Assembly: GCA_023413185.1 (NCBI GenBank) | Contig: JAEZQD010000083.1 | Location: forward strand, 1 to 48,447 | Length of the DNA stretch: 48,447 nt | Reading direction: 5' to 3' | Origin: Bacillota bacterium | GTDB taxonomy: Bacteria; Bacillota; Clostridia; Oscillospirales; Ruminococcaceae | Position numbers and translations under genes: made by a program | The notes under the pieces: generated by a model | The model's input: the letters and a program-made list of their open reading frames with translations, nothing else | What the model was told of the DNA's origin: nothing | The model's database searches: none | In this document: positions 41,663 through 47,977 of the stretch, in pieces | Layout of the letters: every line of letters begins with the position of its first letter | How positions within the stretch are numbered: position 1 is the first letter of the stretch

Positions 41663-42280
41663 TCAACGTTTGCAAAAATCAAGCCGAATAAACTGCTTTG
41701 CGTTAGGCAGATGAGTAGCCGCGCGCAGCACGCGGTCGTACCCCGTCTCCTCCATTGCCGCAGTCAAGGACTGCTCGGCGATGTCGCTATGTAATGCGCC
41801 GATTTCGTCAAACACGTGTGTGTAAGGCGACTGCGACACAAACTGCTCGCCGAGGTTGTGCTGAATGACGCACGAAACATAGCGCGGCTGCGCGTTTGCG
41901 ATATGGCTTACGAACCTCGCAAGCCCGATGTACTCAATAAACAGGTTTGCCACGATAAGCTCCGCCTGCGCAAGATAAGCGTCGGGCTGCGATAGGTCGC
42001 ACCGTACCAGCCGCAGCCGCTCGCCGAGATGCCCGTACCGTTCCTTACAGGCGGCAAGATATTCGGCGTTGATGTCCAGCCCGTACACCGTTTTTAATTC
42101 GGTAGTCGAAACATGCTCCAGCCCGTTGCCCCCCGCAATGCCTAGGATAGCGGCTGTGGTCACCTTATAATCGCACAGCTGTGCGCGCAGGATATCGCTG
42201 AGCTGTTGCAGCTGAAATACCTCATCAAGGCTCATGTGCGCCTCGTAATCGGATAACGAAATCTTCTCCCATGGGTGCAT
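41663..42280 (-). CDS. Class I SAM-dependent methyltransferase
   Basis: 205 aa. Rossmann motif I is AAILGIAGGNGLEHV, with YGLDINAEYLAACKERYG as motif II and DLSQPDAYLAQAELIVANLFIEYIGL as motifs III-IV. Target unknown; small-molecule methyltransferases of this size are common. The ATG at 42280 has GAGGGGG upstream; the earlier ATG (42313) abuts the macro stop codon and lacks a site. The Nudix gene follows after 13 bp. Confidence 0.85.
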   Translation of the reverse strand: MHPWEKISLSDYEAHMSLDEVFQLQQLSDILRAQLCDYKVTTAAILGIAGGNGLEHVSTTELKTVYGLDINAEYLAACKERYGHLGERLRLVRCDLSQPDAYLAQAELIVANLFIEYIGLARFVSHIANAQPRYVSCVIQHNLGEQFVSQSPYTHVFDEIGALHSDIAEQSLTAAMEETGYDRVLRAATHLPNAKQFIRLDFCKR

Positions 42281-42313
42281 ACCCCGTTTTCCCCCTCTGA
42301 TGTCCGTGTTCAT

Positions 42314-42829
42314 TTACCGCGCCGCGTACTGCTCGAGTGCCTCGTCATAAAACCCTTTTGTATGCTCGTCAAAGCACACCAGCATCACGCGGTGCAGCAT
42401 GGTGTCTTTCTCCAAGTATGCCATGATGGTATTAACCGCAATCGGGGCGGCAAGCGCAAGCGGAAACTGATAAACCCCCGTGCTAATGGACGCAAACGCC
42501 ACCGTACGGCAGCCGTGCAGGGAGGCAAGCGCAAGGCTTTCTTGGTAGCAGCTTGCAAGCAGTGCCGCCTCGCCGTGCTCGCCCCCGCGCCAGATGGGCC
42601 CCGGGGTGTGAATGACAAACCGTGCGGGCAGCTTGTAGCCCCTCGTTAGCTTTGCCTTGCCCGTTTCGCAGCCGCCCAGCGTTTTGCACTCGGCAAGCAG
42701 CTCGGGTCCCGCCGCGGCGTGAATGGCGCCGTCCACCCCGCCGCCGCCCAGCAGTGTGGTGTTGGCGGCGTTAACGATGGCGTCCGCCTTAATTGTTGTG
42801 ATGTCGCCCTGAATAATCTCCAGCTTCAC
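42314..42829 (-). CDS. Macro-domain protein (O-acetyl-ADP-ribose deacetylase/ADP-ribosylhydrolase type)
   Basis: 171 aa, one macro domain. DAIVNAANTTLLGGGGVDGA (MacroD signature), IHAAAGPELLAEC, CETGKAKLTRGYKLPARFVIHT and FASISTGVYQFPLALAA match the YmdB/MacroD1 class that removes ADP-ribose from Glu/Asp or deacetylates O-acetyl-ADP-ribose. Its start overlaps the GNAT stop by four bases (ATGA). Confidence 0.93.
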   Translation of the reverse strand: MKLEIIQGDITTIKADAIVNAANTTLLGGGGVDGAIHAAAGPELLAECKTLGGCETGKAKLTRGYKLPARFVIHTPGPIWRGGEHGEAALLASCYQESLALASLHGCRTVAFASISTGVYQFPLALAAPIAVNTIMAYLEKDTMLHRVMLVCFDEHTKGFYDEALEQYAAR

Positions 42830-43299
42830 CCGTTTTCCCCTCGTTTCATCGGTGTGTATCGTATCCCGTTTTGCAGCTGCTCGCAGTCGGTTGGCACAAA
42901 CCCAAGCCGTTTGTAGACCTCCACCGCATACGGCGATGAATTGACCGTAACGGTAGTATGCCCGCTTGTCGCGGTCTCTACCATGCGGCGGGCGATTCCC
43001 TTTTTGTGATGAAGCTTTTCCACAAACAGCAGGCTGATATGCCCATTCGCTTGCGACTCGGCTTGCCCCGCTTGCGGGCGCACCGCGACCACGCCGACTA
43101 CCTTATCGTCCTCCAGCGCGTACCATAGGGAAATCTCGCCGTCCTGCATGCGCTTTGCCATCGCGTCGTGCTCTATAAATTCATAAAACGTGGCGACACC
43201 CTGCTCGCTGTACTCGGGCGCTTCAAACTCCAAAAACACCCGCCACACCAAATCGAGCGATTCCTTAAGCCGCTGCGGCTTCATTTCGTGAATGGTCAT
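42826..43299 (-). CDS. GNAT-family N-acetyltransferase
   Basis: 157 aa. The acetyl-CoA loop is KLHHKKGIARRMVE with the following ATSGHTTVTVNSSPYAVEVYKRLGF typical of small-molecule or protein GNATs. The YEFIEHDAMAKRM segment with WYALEDDKVVGVVAVRP is common to a Firmicute subgroup of unknown substrate. It heads the macro-methyltransferase-Nudix run and overlaps the macro gene. Confidence 0.88.
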   Translation of the reverse strand: MTIHEMKPQRLKESLDLVWRVFLEFEAPEYSEQGVATFYEFIEHDAMAKRMQDGEISLWYALEDDKVVGVVAVRPQAGQAESQANGHISLLFVEKLHHKKGIARRMVETATSGHTTVTVNSSPYAVEVYKRLGFVPTDCEQLQNGIRYTPMKRGENG

Positions 43300-43352
43300 G
43301 CCCGATTGCCCCCTTATTACTATCCCACTGCATCATTTCACCTGAAACAAGA

Positions 43353-44240
43353 TTAAAAGAACGAAAGCTGACTGTTCTCGTACCCCTGCTTATATGCATC
43401 GACGATATCCCGCATACGGTATAAAAGCCCAAGCCGGCGGCACTCCTGCGTAAAGAGATCCCACAGTGCCTTTGACCGCGGGCTTTGGCAGGCGTAGCGC
43501 TCGCCAAACTGCGCCTCATACCGTGCGCGAAGCCCCTGTCCGGCAAAGCGGTCGTCCAAGCTGTTTAAGAAATGCTCGCGCTGGTTTGCGCGCAGGGTTA
43601 CGCCAAAGAACGGGTACACAAACCGCGCCCCGTTTTCCTTTGCGGCGCGCACCACCGAACGCACGTTTTCGTCGCTGTCCTCGATAAACGGTAGTACCGG
43701 CATCATCAGCACCCCCGCAAACAGCCCCGCGTCGGCAAGCTCCCGCACAGCCCGAAGCCGTTCGGACGCGGGCGGGGCAAACGGCTCCACCCGTTTGCAC
43801 AGCGCATCGTCCGCAGTCGTCACCGTCATCTTCACAATTACCGGCGAATGCTGCGCGATATACCGCAGGATGTCGATATCCCGTGTGACAAGCGGACTTT
43901 TTGTAGCAATCGCCGTACCAAAGCCGTATGCGTCGATTAGCTCGAGTGCGTGACGGGTAAGTAAAAGCTCCCGCTCAAACGGGTTGTAGGGGTCGCTCAT
44001 CGCCCCCATGCCCACTACGCCTGTTTTCACCTTGCGCTGCAGGTCGCCCCGCAGTATGGTCAGCGCGTCCTGCTTTGCGCGAACGCGATCAAACTCCTCG
44101 ACCCGATAGCACTCGCTGCGGCTGTCGCAGTAGATACAGCCGTGACAGCAGCCCTTGTAGAGATTCATTGTATAGTCGGTTCCAAACCATGTGGTATCCT
44201 TTGTGCGGGATACGATGGTTTTTGCGGGTATATACTCCAT
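43353..44240 (-). CDS. SPL-like radical SAM protein
   Basis: 295 aa. The radical SAM cluster motif is CCHGCIYC (CxxxCxxC) near residue 31, in the context MNLYKGCCHGCIYCDSRSEC. TGVVGMGAMSDPYNPFER and FGTAIATKSPLVTRDIDIL are typical of spore-photoproduct-lyase-like radical SAM proteins of the Rv2578c kind. The function of this subgroup is not established. It follows manA by 10 bp. Confidence 0.87.
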   Translation of the reverse strand: MEYIPAKTIVSRTKDTTWFGTDYTMNLYKGCCHGCIYCDSRSECYRVEEFDRVRAKQDALTILRGDLQRKVKTGVVGMGAMSDPYNPFERELLLTRHALELIDAYGFGTAIATKSPLVTRDIDILRYIAQHSPVIVKMTVTTADDALCKRVEPFAPPASERLRAVRELADAGLFAGVLMMPVLPFIEDSDENVRSVVRAAKENGARFVYPFFGVTLRANQREHFLNSLDDRFAGQGLRARYEAQFGERYACQSPRSKALWDLFTQECRRLGLLYRMRDIVDAYKQGYENSQLSFF

Positions 44241-44250
44241 ACTACTTCCC

Positions 44251-45213
44251 CTAAACGACGGTTTGCAGCAGGGTCAATTCCCCTGCGATGCGGTAGTTGC
44301 CCAGCCCCGCGGGCACAAACAGGCTGTCGCCCTTTTTTATGATAACACACTGGTCGGCGCATTCCACCGTTCCTTGCCCATCCAAGCACAGTAGGGATTG
44401 AAACGAGGTTTCGTCCGCCTGCAGCATAGCCTGCGTTTGGATGACAAGCTCGTGTACCGTAAAGTAATCGCATCGCGCAAGCCGCCGTGTCTGATATCCG
44501 TCCAGTACACAGTAGTCCTGCTCCGCTATACTGGACGGGGCGAACGGTCTTGTGATGGTAACATCCAGCGCCTTTTGCACCTGCAGCTCGCGGGGTTGCC
44601 CGTCCGCACCCGTGCGCCCGTAGTCGTATACGCGATAGGTGGTGTTGGAGCTTTGCTGAATCTCGGCTATCAATATCCCCGCGCCGATGGCATGGATGGT
44701 TCCCGCGTCGATAAACAGCACATCTCCCTTTTTGACGGGCACGGCGTTTAGTGCCGTTTGCAGCTCGCCGCGTTCAATCAGCGTGGCAAACTGCTGTTTG
44801 GTAAGCGACTTTGCAAAGCCGCAGTACAGTGTGGCGCCCGGCTTGCAGTCTACCACATACCACATCTCGGTTTTGCCGGTGCCGCCCTCCACCCGCGACG
44901 CGTACTCGTCGTTTGGGTGTACCTGTATCGAAAGATTGCTGTTTGCGTCAATGAGCTTAATCAGCACCGGAAGGCTTTCAAACCGCCGGCAGTTGGTGCC
45001 GAGCACGGCTTTACCCTGCTCGCCGATTACGCGACTGAGCGGTATGCCGTCATACTGCCCGCCGTCGATAAGGCTTTCGCCGTCGGGATGGCACGAAAGC
45101 TCCCAGCTTTCCGCCACCCGCGCAAACTGCGTCTGCTTGCCAAACCGCTCCTTCAGCGCGGTGCCGCCCCAGAGGTAGTCCTTGAGTGCGGGGGTCAGCT
45201 TTTCTATGCGCAT
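44251..45213 (-). CDS. manA: Mannose-6-phosphate isomerase, class I
   Basis: 320 aa, the short Firmicute form. Zinc-site motifs QVHPNDEYA near residue 97 and GDVLFIDAGTIHAIGAGILI near 165 with EIQQSSNTTYRVYDYGR are intact. It interconverts fructose-6-phosphate and mannose-6-phosphate in the cytoplasm. AAGGAG lies upstream. A 10-bp-stem hairpin sits in the leader just upstream (45234-45268). Confidence 0.95.
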   Translation of the reverse strand: MRIEKLTPALKDYLWGGTALKERFGKQTQFARVAESWELSCHPDGESLIDGGQYDGIPLSRVIGEQGKAVLGTNCRRFESLPVLIKLIDANSNLSIQVHPNDEYASRVEGGTGKTEMWYVVDCKPGATLYCGFAKSLTKQQFATLIERGELQTALNAVPVKKGDVLFIDAGTIHAIGAGILIAEIQQSSNTTYRVYDYGRTGADGQPRELQVQKALDVTITRPFAPSSIAEQDYCVLDGYQTRRLARCDYFTVHELVIQTQAMLQADETSFQSLLCLDGQGTVECADQCVIIKKGDSLFVPAGLGNYRIAGELTLLQTVV

Positions 45214-45233
45214 ATCGTTTCTCCTTATGGTAA

Positions 45234-45268
45234 GCCTTACAGCATCCGTCGTGCGGCGGCTGTAAGGC
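45234..45268 (-). promoter_or_regulatory. Hairpin in the manA 5' leader
   Basis: GCCTTACAGC (45234-45243) pairs perfectly with GCTGTAAGGC (45259-45268) around a 15-nt loop. It has no T tract, so it is not a terminator. It lies about 20 nt before the manA start, near its ribosome binding site. Confidence 0.65.
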
Positions 45269-45297
45269 AGGCGATTGCCCTTTGGTGATGTGGTGCC

Positions 45298-45303
45298 ATT
45301 ATA
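45298..45303 (-). promoter_or_regulatory. Possible -10 of the manA promoter
   Basis: TATAAT on the minus strand, 85 bp before the manA start. No convincing -35. Confidence 0.4.
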
Positions 45304-45413
45304 CTACATTTACCATCGCGGCGTAAAGCACCGCCTGTGTTATGCGCTTCTTTGTGAGTGAGTATGGTGTGCCGTAGAAGCACGCAATACGAAGCTTCTT
45401 TTACTATTCATCC

Positions 45414-45869
45414 TTAGATGATGGGCACACAGATTTCACATAGATGCTGTTCCACCAGCTCTAGCACATAACGCTCTATAACTGGTCGCGTTTCATCCGG
45501 TATGCACCCGTTGTCGGCTAATGCGTGAAAGATTTCCGCCCAGGCATTACGTACCGCTTCGGCGGTGTGCACAACGGTATAAACTGCATATCGTCCGCCC
45601 GCTATCTCGCCATACTGCATCGTGTCATCCTTTGCAACGGGTTCCTCTTCAAGAACAATACACGCGTCGTAGCGGCAGTCCTCGGGCGGCGTCGTTTGCG
45701 GATTATTCTGCGCAATGCCGAATATGACCGCCTTGCTGCCGAAAAGATTATTGGCTTTCGCCCAGTGTTTGAGTTGCTCCATCGTCCGGGTATTCTTCTC
45801 ACCGTAAGACCCTGTTTGACGTATGTACGCAATGGGGTAGGACGGGATTGTTTCAATCTTCATCTTCAT
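45414..45869 (-). CDS. GyrI-like (AraC effector-binding/SOUL-like) small-molecule-binding protein
   Basis: 151 aa with no HTH. The domain begins IPSYPIAYIRQTGSYGEKNT and continues AVIFGIAQNNPQTTPPEDCRYDACIVLEEE and YAVYTVVHTAEAVRNAWAEIF, as in GyrI/Rob C-terminal domains. Stand-alone members bind drugs or inhibit gyrase in some bacteria; the role here is unknown. GAGGATAC precedes the ATG. Confidence 0.88.
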   Translation of the reverse strand: MKMKIETIPSYPIAYIRQTGSYGEKNTRTMEQLKHWAKANNLFGSKAVIFGIAQNNPQTTPPEDCRYDACIVLEEEPVAKDDTMQYGEIAGGRYAVYTVVHTAEAVRNAWAEIFHALADNGCIPDETRPVIERYVLELVEQHLCEICVPII

Positions 45870-45961
45870 GTTCAGGTATCCTCATTTTCCAGAATGTGAC
45901 CGGTCCTTTACCAACATACCTTGATATAAAATGAAATGCAACTTATTTTTTAAAACGCTGG

Positions 45962-46031
45962 GTAGTGGACGGCGTCCCCGATGTCCCGTGGCGGTGTTGT
46001 TGGACACCGCGGACGCGATGCGCGCCCCTAC
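45962..46031. repeat. Dispersed 70-bp intergenic repeat, copy 1
   Basis: Shares most positions with copy 2 (46156-46225). Copy 2 has GTAGGGG and CCCCTAC at its two ends as inverted termini; copy 1 has GTAGTGG at one end. Both hold GGACGGCGTCCCCGA and CGGACGCGATGCGCG. Confidence 0.85.
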
Positions 46032-46062
46032 GTCCATGCCCAATGCCAAGAGGTTGGTCATG

Positions 46063-46087
46063 CGGGCGATTGCTAATCGCCCCTACG
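46063..46087. repeat. Short repeat unit with hairpin
   Basis: GGGCGATT-GCT-AATCGCCC (46064-46082) followed by CTACGG, sharing the CCCCTAC end with the 70-bp repeats. Confidence 0.6.
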
Positions 46088-46106
46088 GCTGGTTATGTGA
46101 TGTGCC

Positions 46107-46144
46107 GAAAACCGAAGGTTTTCCAAACGCCAACCAGCGGTTGG
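46107..46144. repeat. Two adjacent small hairpins between the repeat copies
   Basis: GAAAACC-GAA-GGTTTTC at 46107-46123 and CCAACC-AGC-GGTTGG at 46130-46144 (stem 6). They fill the space between the other repeat units. Nothing in the 421-bp gap 45871-46291 looks like a gene. Confidence 0.6.
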
Positions 46145-46155
46145 TGATACGATGT

Positions 46156-46225
46156 GTAGGGGACGGCGTCCCCGACGTCCCGTGGCGGCGTATCGGCAAA
46201 ACGCGGACGCGATGCGCGCCCCTAC
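46156..46225. repeat. Dispersed 70-bp intergenic repeat, copy 2
   Basis: GTAGGGG at one end and CCCCTAC at the other (7-bp inverted termini), enclosing GGACGGCGTCCCCGA, CGTGGCGGCG and CGGACGCGATGCGCG. It looks like a small non-coding repetitive element. Confidence 0.85.
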
Positions 46226-46244
46226 GAATCATCAATTGCGCACA

Positions 46245-46280
46245 AAAGCCGGGGCGGATTTTCCTCTCCGCCCCGGCTTG
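46245..46280 (-). terminator. Terminator downstream of the pilin-like pair
   Basis: AAGCCGGGGCGGA (46246-46258) pairs with TCCGCCCCGGCTT (46267-46279), a perfect 13-bp stem followed by TTTT on the minus strand. Confidence 0.8.
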
Positions 46281-46291
46281 TATGGTCTTTG

Positions 46292-46699
46292 CTATTGTGT
46301 GCCTGTTGTAACCTGCTCGTCGGGCAACGTCACCGTTTTGTTTCCCTCGGTGTACACAATGCCCTGCACATAGCCGCTTTCGTCCACAGAGACGCGCAGC
46401 GTACCCCTGATTGCGCCGCCCACATAGTCGCGCAAAAACGCGCTGTGCTCGGTAATCGGCTCGGGGGGCTTGTCCGCCGCCTGTGTTCGCTCCGACGCGG
46501 TGTAGTCGAGCACCGCCATATACAGGGTGCGCGCCGTGCTTTTGAGCGCAACCTCCCGCGTGCGGTTGACGACGGTAATGATGTAGCTCAGCATCACCCC
46601 CACCACCACAAGCAGGATGAGCGTGACCGCCATCAGCTCAAACAGCTTGAGCTTGTCGCGGTCGGTGCGCTGGAATGCAGTAATCTTTTCAAGCACCAT
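46292..46699 (-). CDS. Prepilin-like protein lacking the cleavage site, paralogue of the neighbouring pilin
   Basis: 135 aa. KLKLFELMAVTLILLVVVGV replaces the prepilin G|FTLIEL, keeping the +5-type Glu but not the Gly-Phe cleavage site. The following helix (NRTREVALKSTARTLYMAV) and the C-terminal IVYTEGNKTVTLP match SSREASVRATGKTLFTAAQ and CTYSEGTITVTFP of the upstream pilin. It may stay uncleaved in the membrane. AAGGGG precedes the ATG. Confidence 0.75.
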   Translation of the reverse strand: MVLEKITAFQRTDRDKLKLFELMAVTLILLVVVGVMLSYIITVVNRTREVALKSTARTLYMAVLDYTASERTQAADKPPEPITEHSAFLRDYVGGAIRGTLRVSVDESGYVQGIVYTEGNKTVTLPDEQVTTGTQ

Positions 46700-46742
46700 G
46701 TATCCAGCCCCTTGTAAGGTTTCGACGCGTGTTGTTTATATG

Positions 46743-46771
46743 ATATTACCTTGTTTGATATAATGAGTAAA
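46743..46771 (-). promoter_or_regulatory. Possible promoter of the pilin-like gene
   Basis: On the minus strand TTTACT (46771-46766), 17 bp, TAATAT (46748-46743). It lies between the two pilin-like genes. Confidence 0.5.
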
Positions 46772-46783
46772 TCCTTGTTCTTC

Positions 46784-46816
46784 AAAGCAGCCCCGGCGAT
46801 AAACCGGGGCTGCTTT
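46784..46816 (-). terminator. Strong hairpin between the two pilin-like genes
   Basis: AAAGCAGCCCCGG (46784-46796), 7-nt loop, CCGGGGCTGCTTT (46804-46816), perfect. There is no T tract on the minus strand, so it may act as partial terminator or mRNA stabiliser. Confidence 0.6.
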
Positions 46817-46847
46817 GTTAAGCTTAATGCTAATAATCTACTGCTTC

Positions 46848-47258
46848 TTAGCCTTCATCATCATCATCTTCTTCTGGAATTGGGAAAGTAACCGTAATAG
46901 TACCTTCTGAATATGTGCAGGACAAAATAACCCCGTTTGCGTCAATATTAGTACAAGTAAATGTTCCCGCAGGTTGCTGTGCCAAAAGCTGCTCATTAAC
47001 AAGATCCGCAGCAGTTACCGACTCTGGTACTGGCTGGTTTTTAACCTGTACTAAATCGGTCAGATATGCTTGTGCTGCAGTAAACAAGGTCTTACCCGTC
47101 GCCCTTACAGAAGCTTCTCTAGAGCTGTTGATAAACCCGATCATCGACGGTACGAGGATAGCGATAAGGATACCCAGGATTGCGATAACCACGATCAGCT
47201 CAATCAGCGTAAAGCCGCGGTTCTTCTTGGCTACGAGCGCGCAAAGTTTTGTAAACAT
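46848..47258 (-). CDS. Type IV prepilin-like protein
   Basis: 136 aa. A leader (MFTKLCALVAKKNRG) and the cleavage/methylation motif G|FTLIELIVVIAILGIL with Glu at +5 precede a long hydrophobic helix. The rest (KTLFTAAQAYLTDL, then CTNIDANGVILSCTYSEGTI) resembles short pilins or competence pseudopilins with two Cys that may form a disulfide, and an acidic tail. The start at 47258 follows GGAGGG. No pilus assembly genes are in the window. Confidence 0.92.
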   Translation of the reverse strand: MFTKLCALVAKKNRGFTLIELIVVIAILGILIAILVPSMIGFINSSREASVRATGKTLFTAAQAYLTDLVQVKNQPVPESVTAADLVNEQLLAQQPAGTFTCTNIDANGVILSCTYSEGTITVTFPIPEEDDDDEG

Positions 47259-47451
47259 AAATTTACCCTCCATCATTTTTGTCTTCGGTCTTCTGTCTTC
47301 TTTGTACGGGACAAGTCTTATAAGCGTTATTCCTGCCAAATGGGTTTTTAGACACATTTCTTTGTAAATTTTACATCTGTCTGTCAAACCTTCTGCCCGC
47401 TTCTCGTATCCTCGGCAGGGTATGGCGTTGTAAAGAGGATGCTTCCTCTAT

Positions 47452-47457
47452 ATTATA
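47452..47457 (-). promoter_or_regulatory. Possible -10 of the prepilin promoter
   Basis: TATAAT on the minus strand; the -35 at 17 bp (TGGATG) is weak. It gives a leader of about 190 nt, in which I see nothing else. Between this element and the nrdD promoter (47458-47681) nothing recognisable is seen. Confidence 0.4.
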
Positions 47458-47681
47458 ACACAGTTTTTGCGTTGCATCCACACTGTGCGCAAGACTGCTG
47501 TTTATTCGTTGCATCGTGCTGCGGCAGGATTGCATGTTTTACCGGGCAAAACGCAAACCGTGTCGCCGAAAACAGAACCCGCGCGAACGGTGTTTTATCG
47601 CGCTGTCCTCTTTTCATGATAAAAGACAAAGAAAGAATGAATTGTTCCTTTATTTCGGCAGCGATATGCACACAATCACCA

Positions 47682-47710
47682 TTGACAAACCCTTACAGCT
47701 GGAATATTAT
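47682..47710 (+). promoter_or_regulatory. Promoter of nrdD, with palindromes over the -10
   Basis: TTGACA (47682-47687), 17 bp, TATTAT (47705-47710). The perfect 16-bp palindrome ATATTATATATAATAT (47704-47719) overlaps the -10, and ATATAC-A-GTATAT (47718-47730) follows. The first resembles a degenerate NrdR box (acaCwAtATaTwGtgt) in its centre. Confidence 0.65.
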
Positions 47711-47716
47711 ATATAA

Positions 47717-47977
47717 TATATACAGTATATCTTGGGCGCACCCCATCAACATCTTGTGTTTTTCGAGGGGGAAAGCTGGGTGCGCGTGGGCGCAAACGCT
47801 GCCGCTGTGCCGTTTTGCCCGATACTGCTATAACCAAACGTGGGGGAAAATCGTTCGCCGGTCGGCTGTGACGTTTTGCACGGCATTCGACCGTTTCCGA
47901 GGGGGAACGCGCGCTTTTTCTCTTGTAACTCTTAGTGCCCGACATGTTTTCGGCACGGAAAGGCGTGGGTCATTGTA
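47717..47977 (+). promoter_or_regulatory. Structured 5' leader of nrdD
   Basis: About 260 nt. GCGCACCC (47736-47743) pairs perfectly with GGGTGCGC (47778-47785). CG[AT]GGGGGAA occurs three times (47764, 47839, 47898), and GTGCC/GGCAC (about 47936 and 47952) form a hairpin before the start. I recognise no known riboswitch consensus. Confidence 0.5.
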
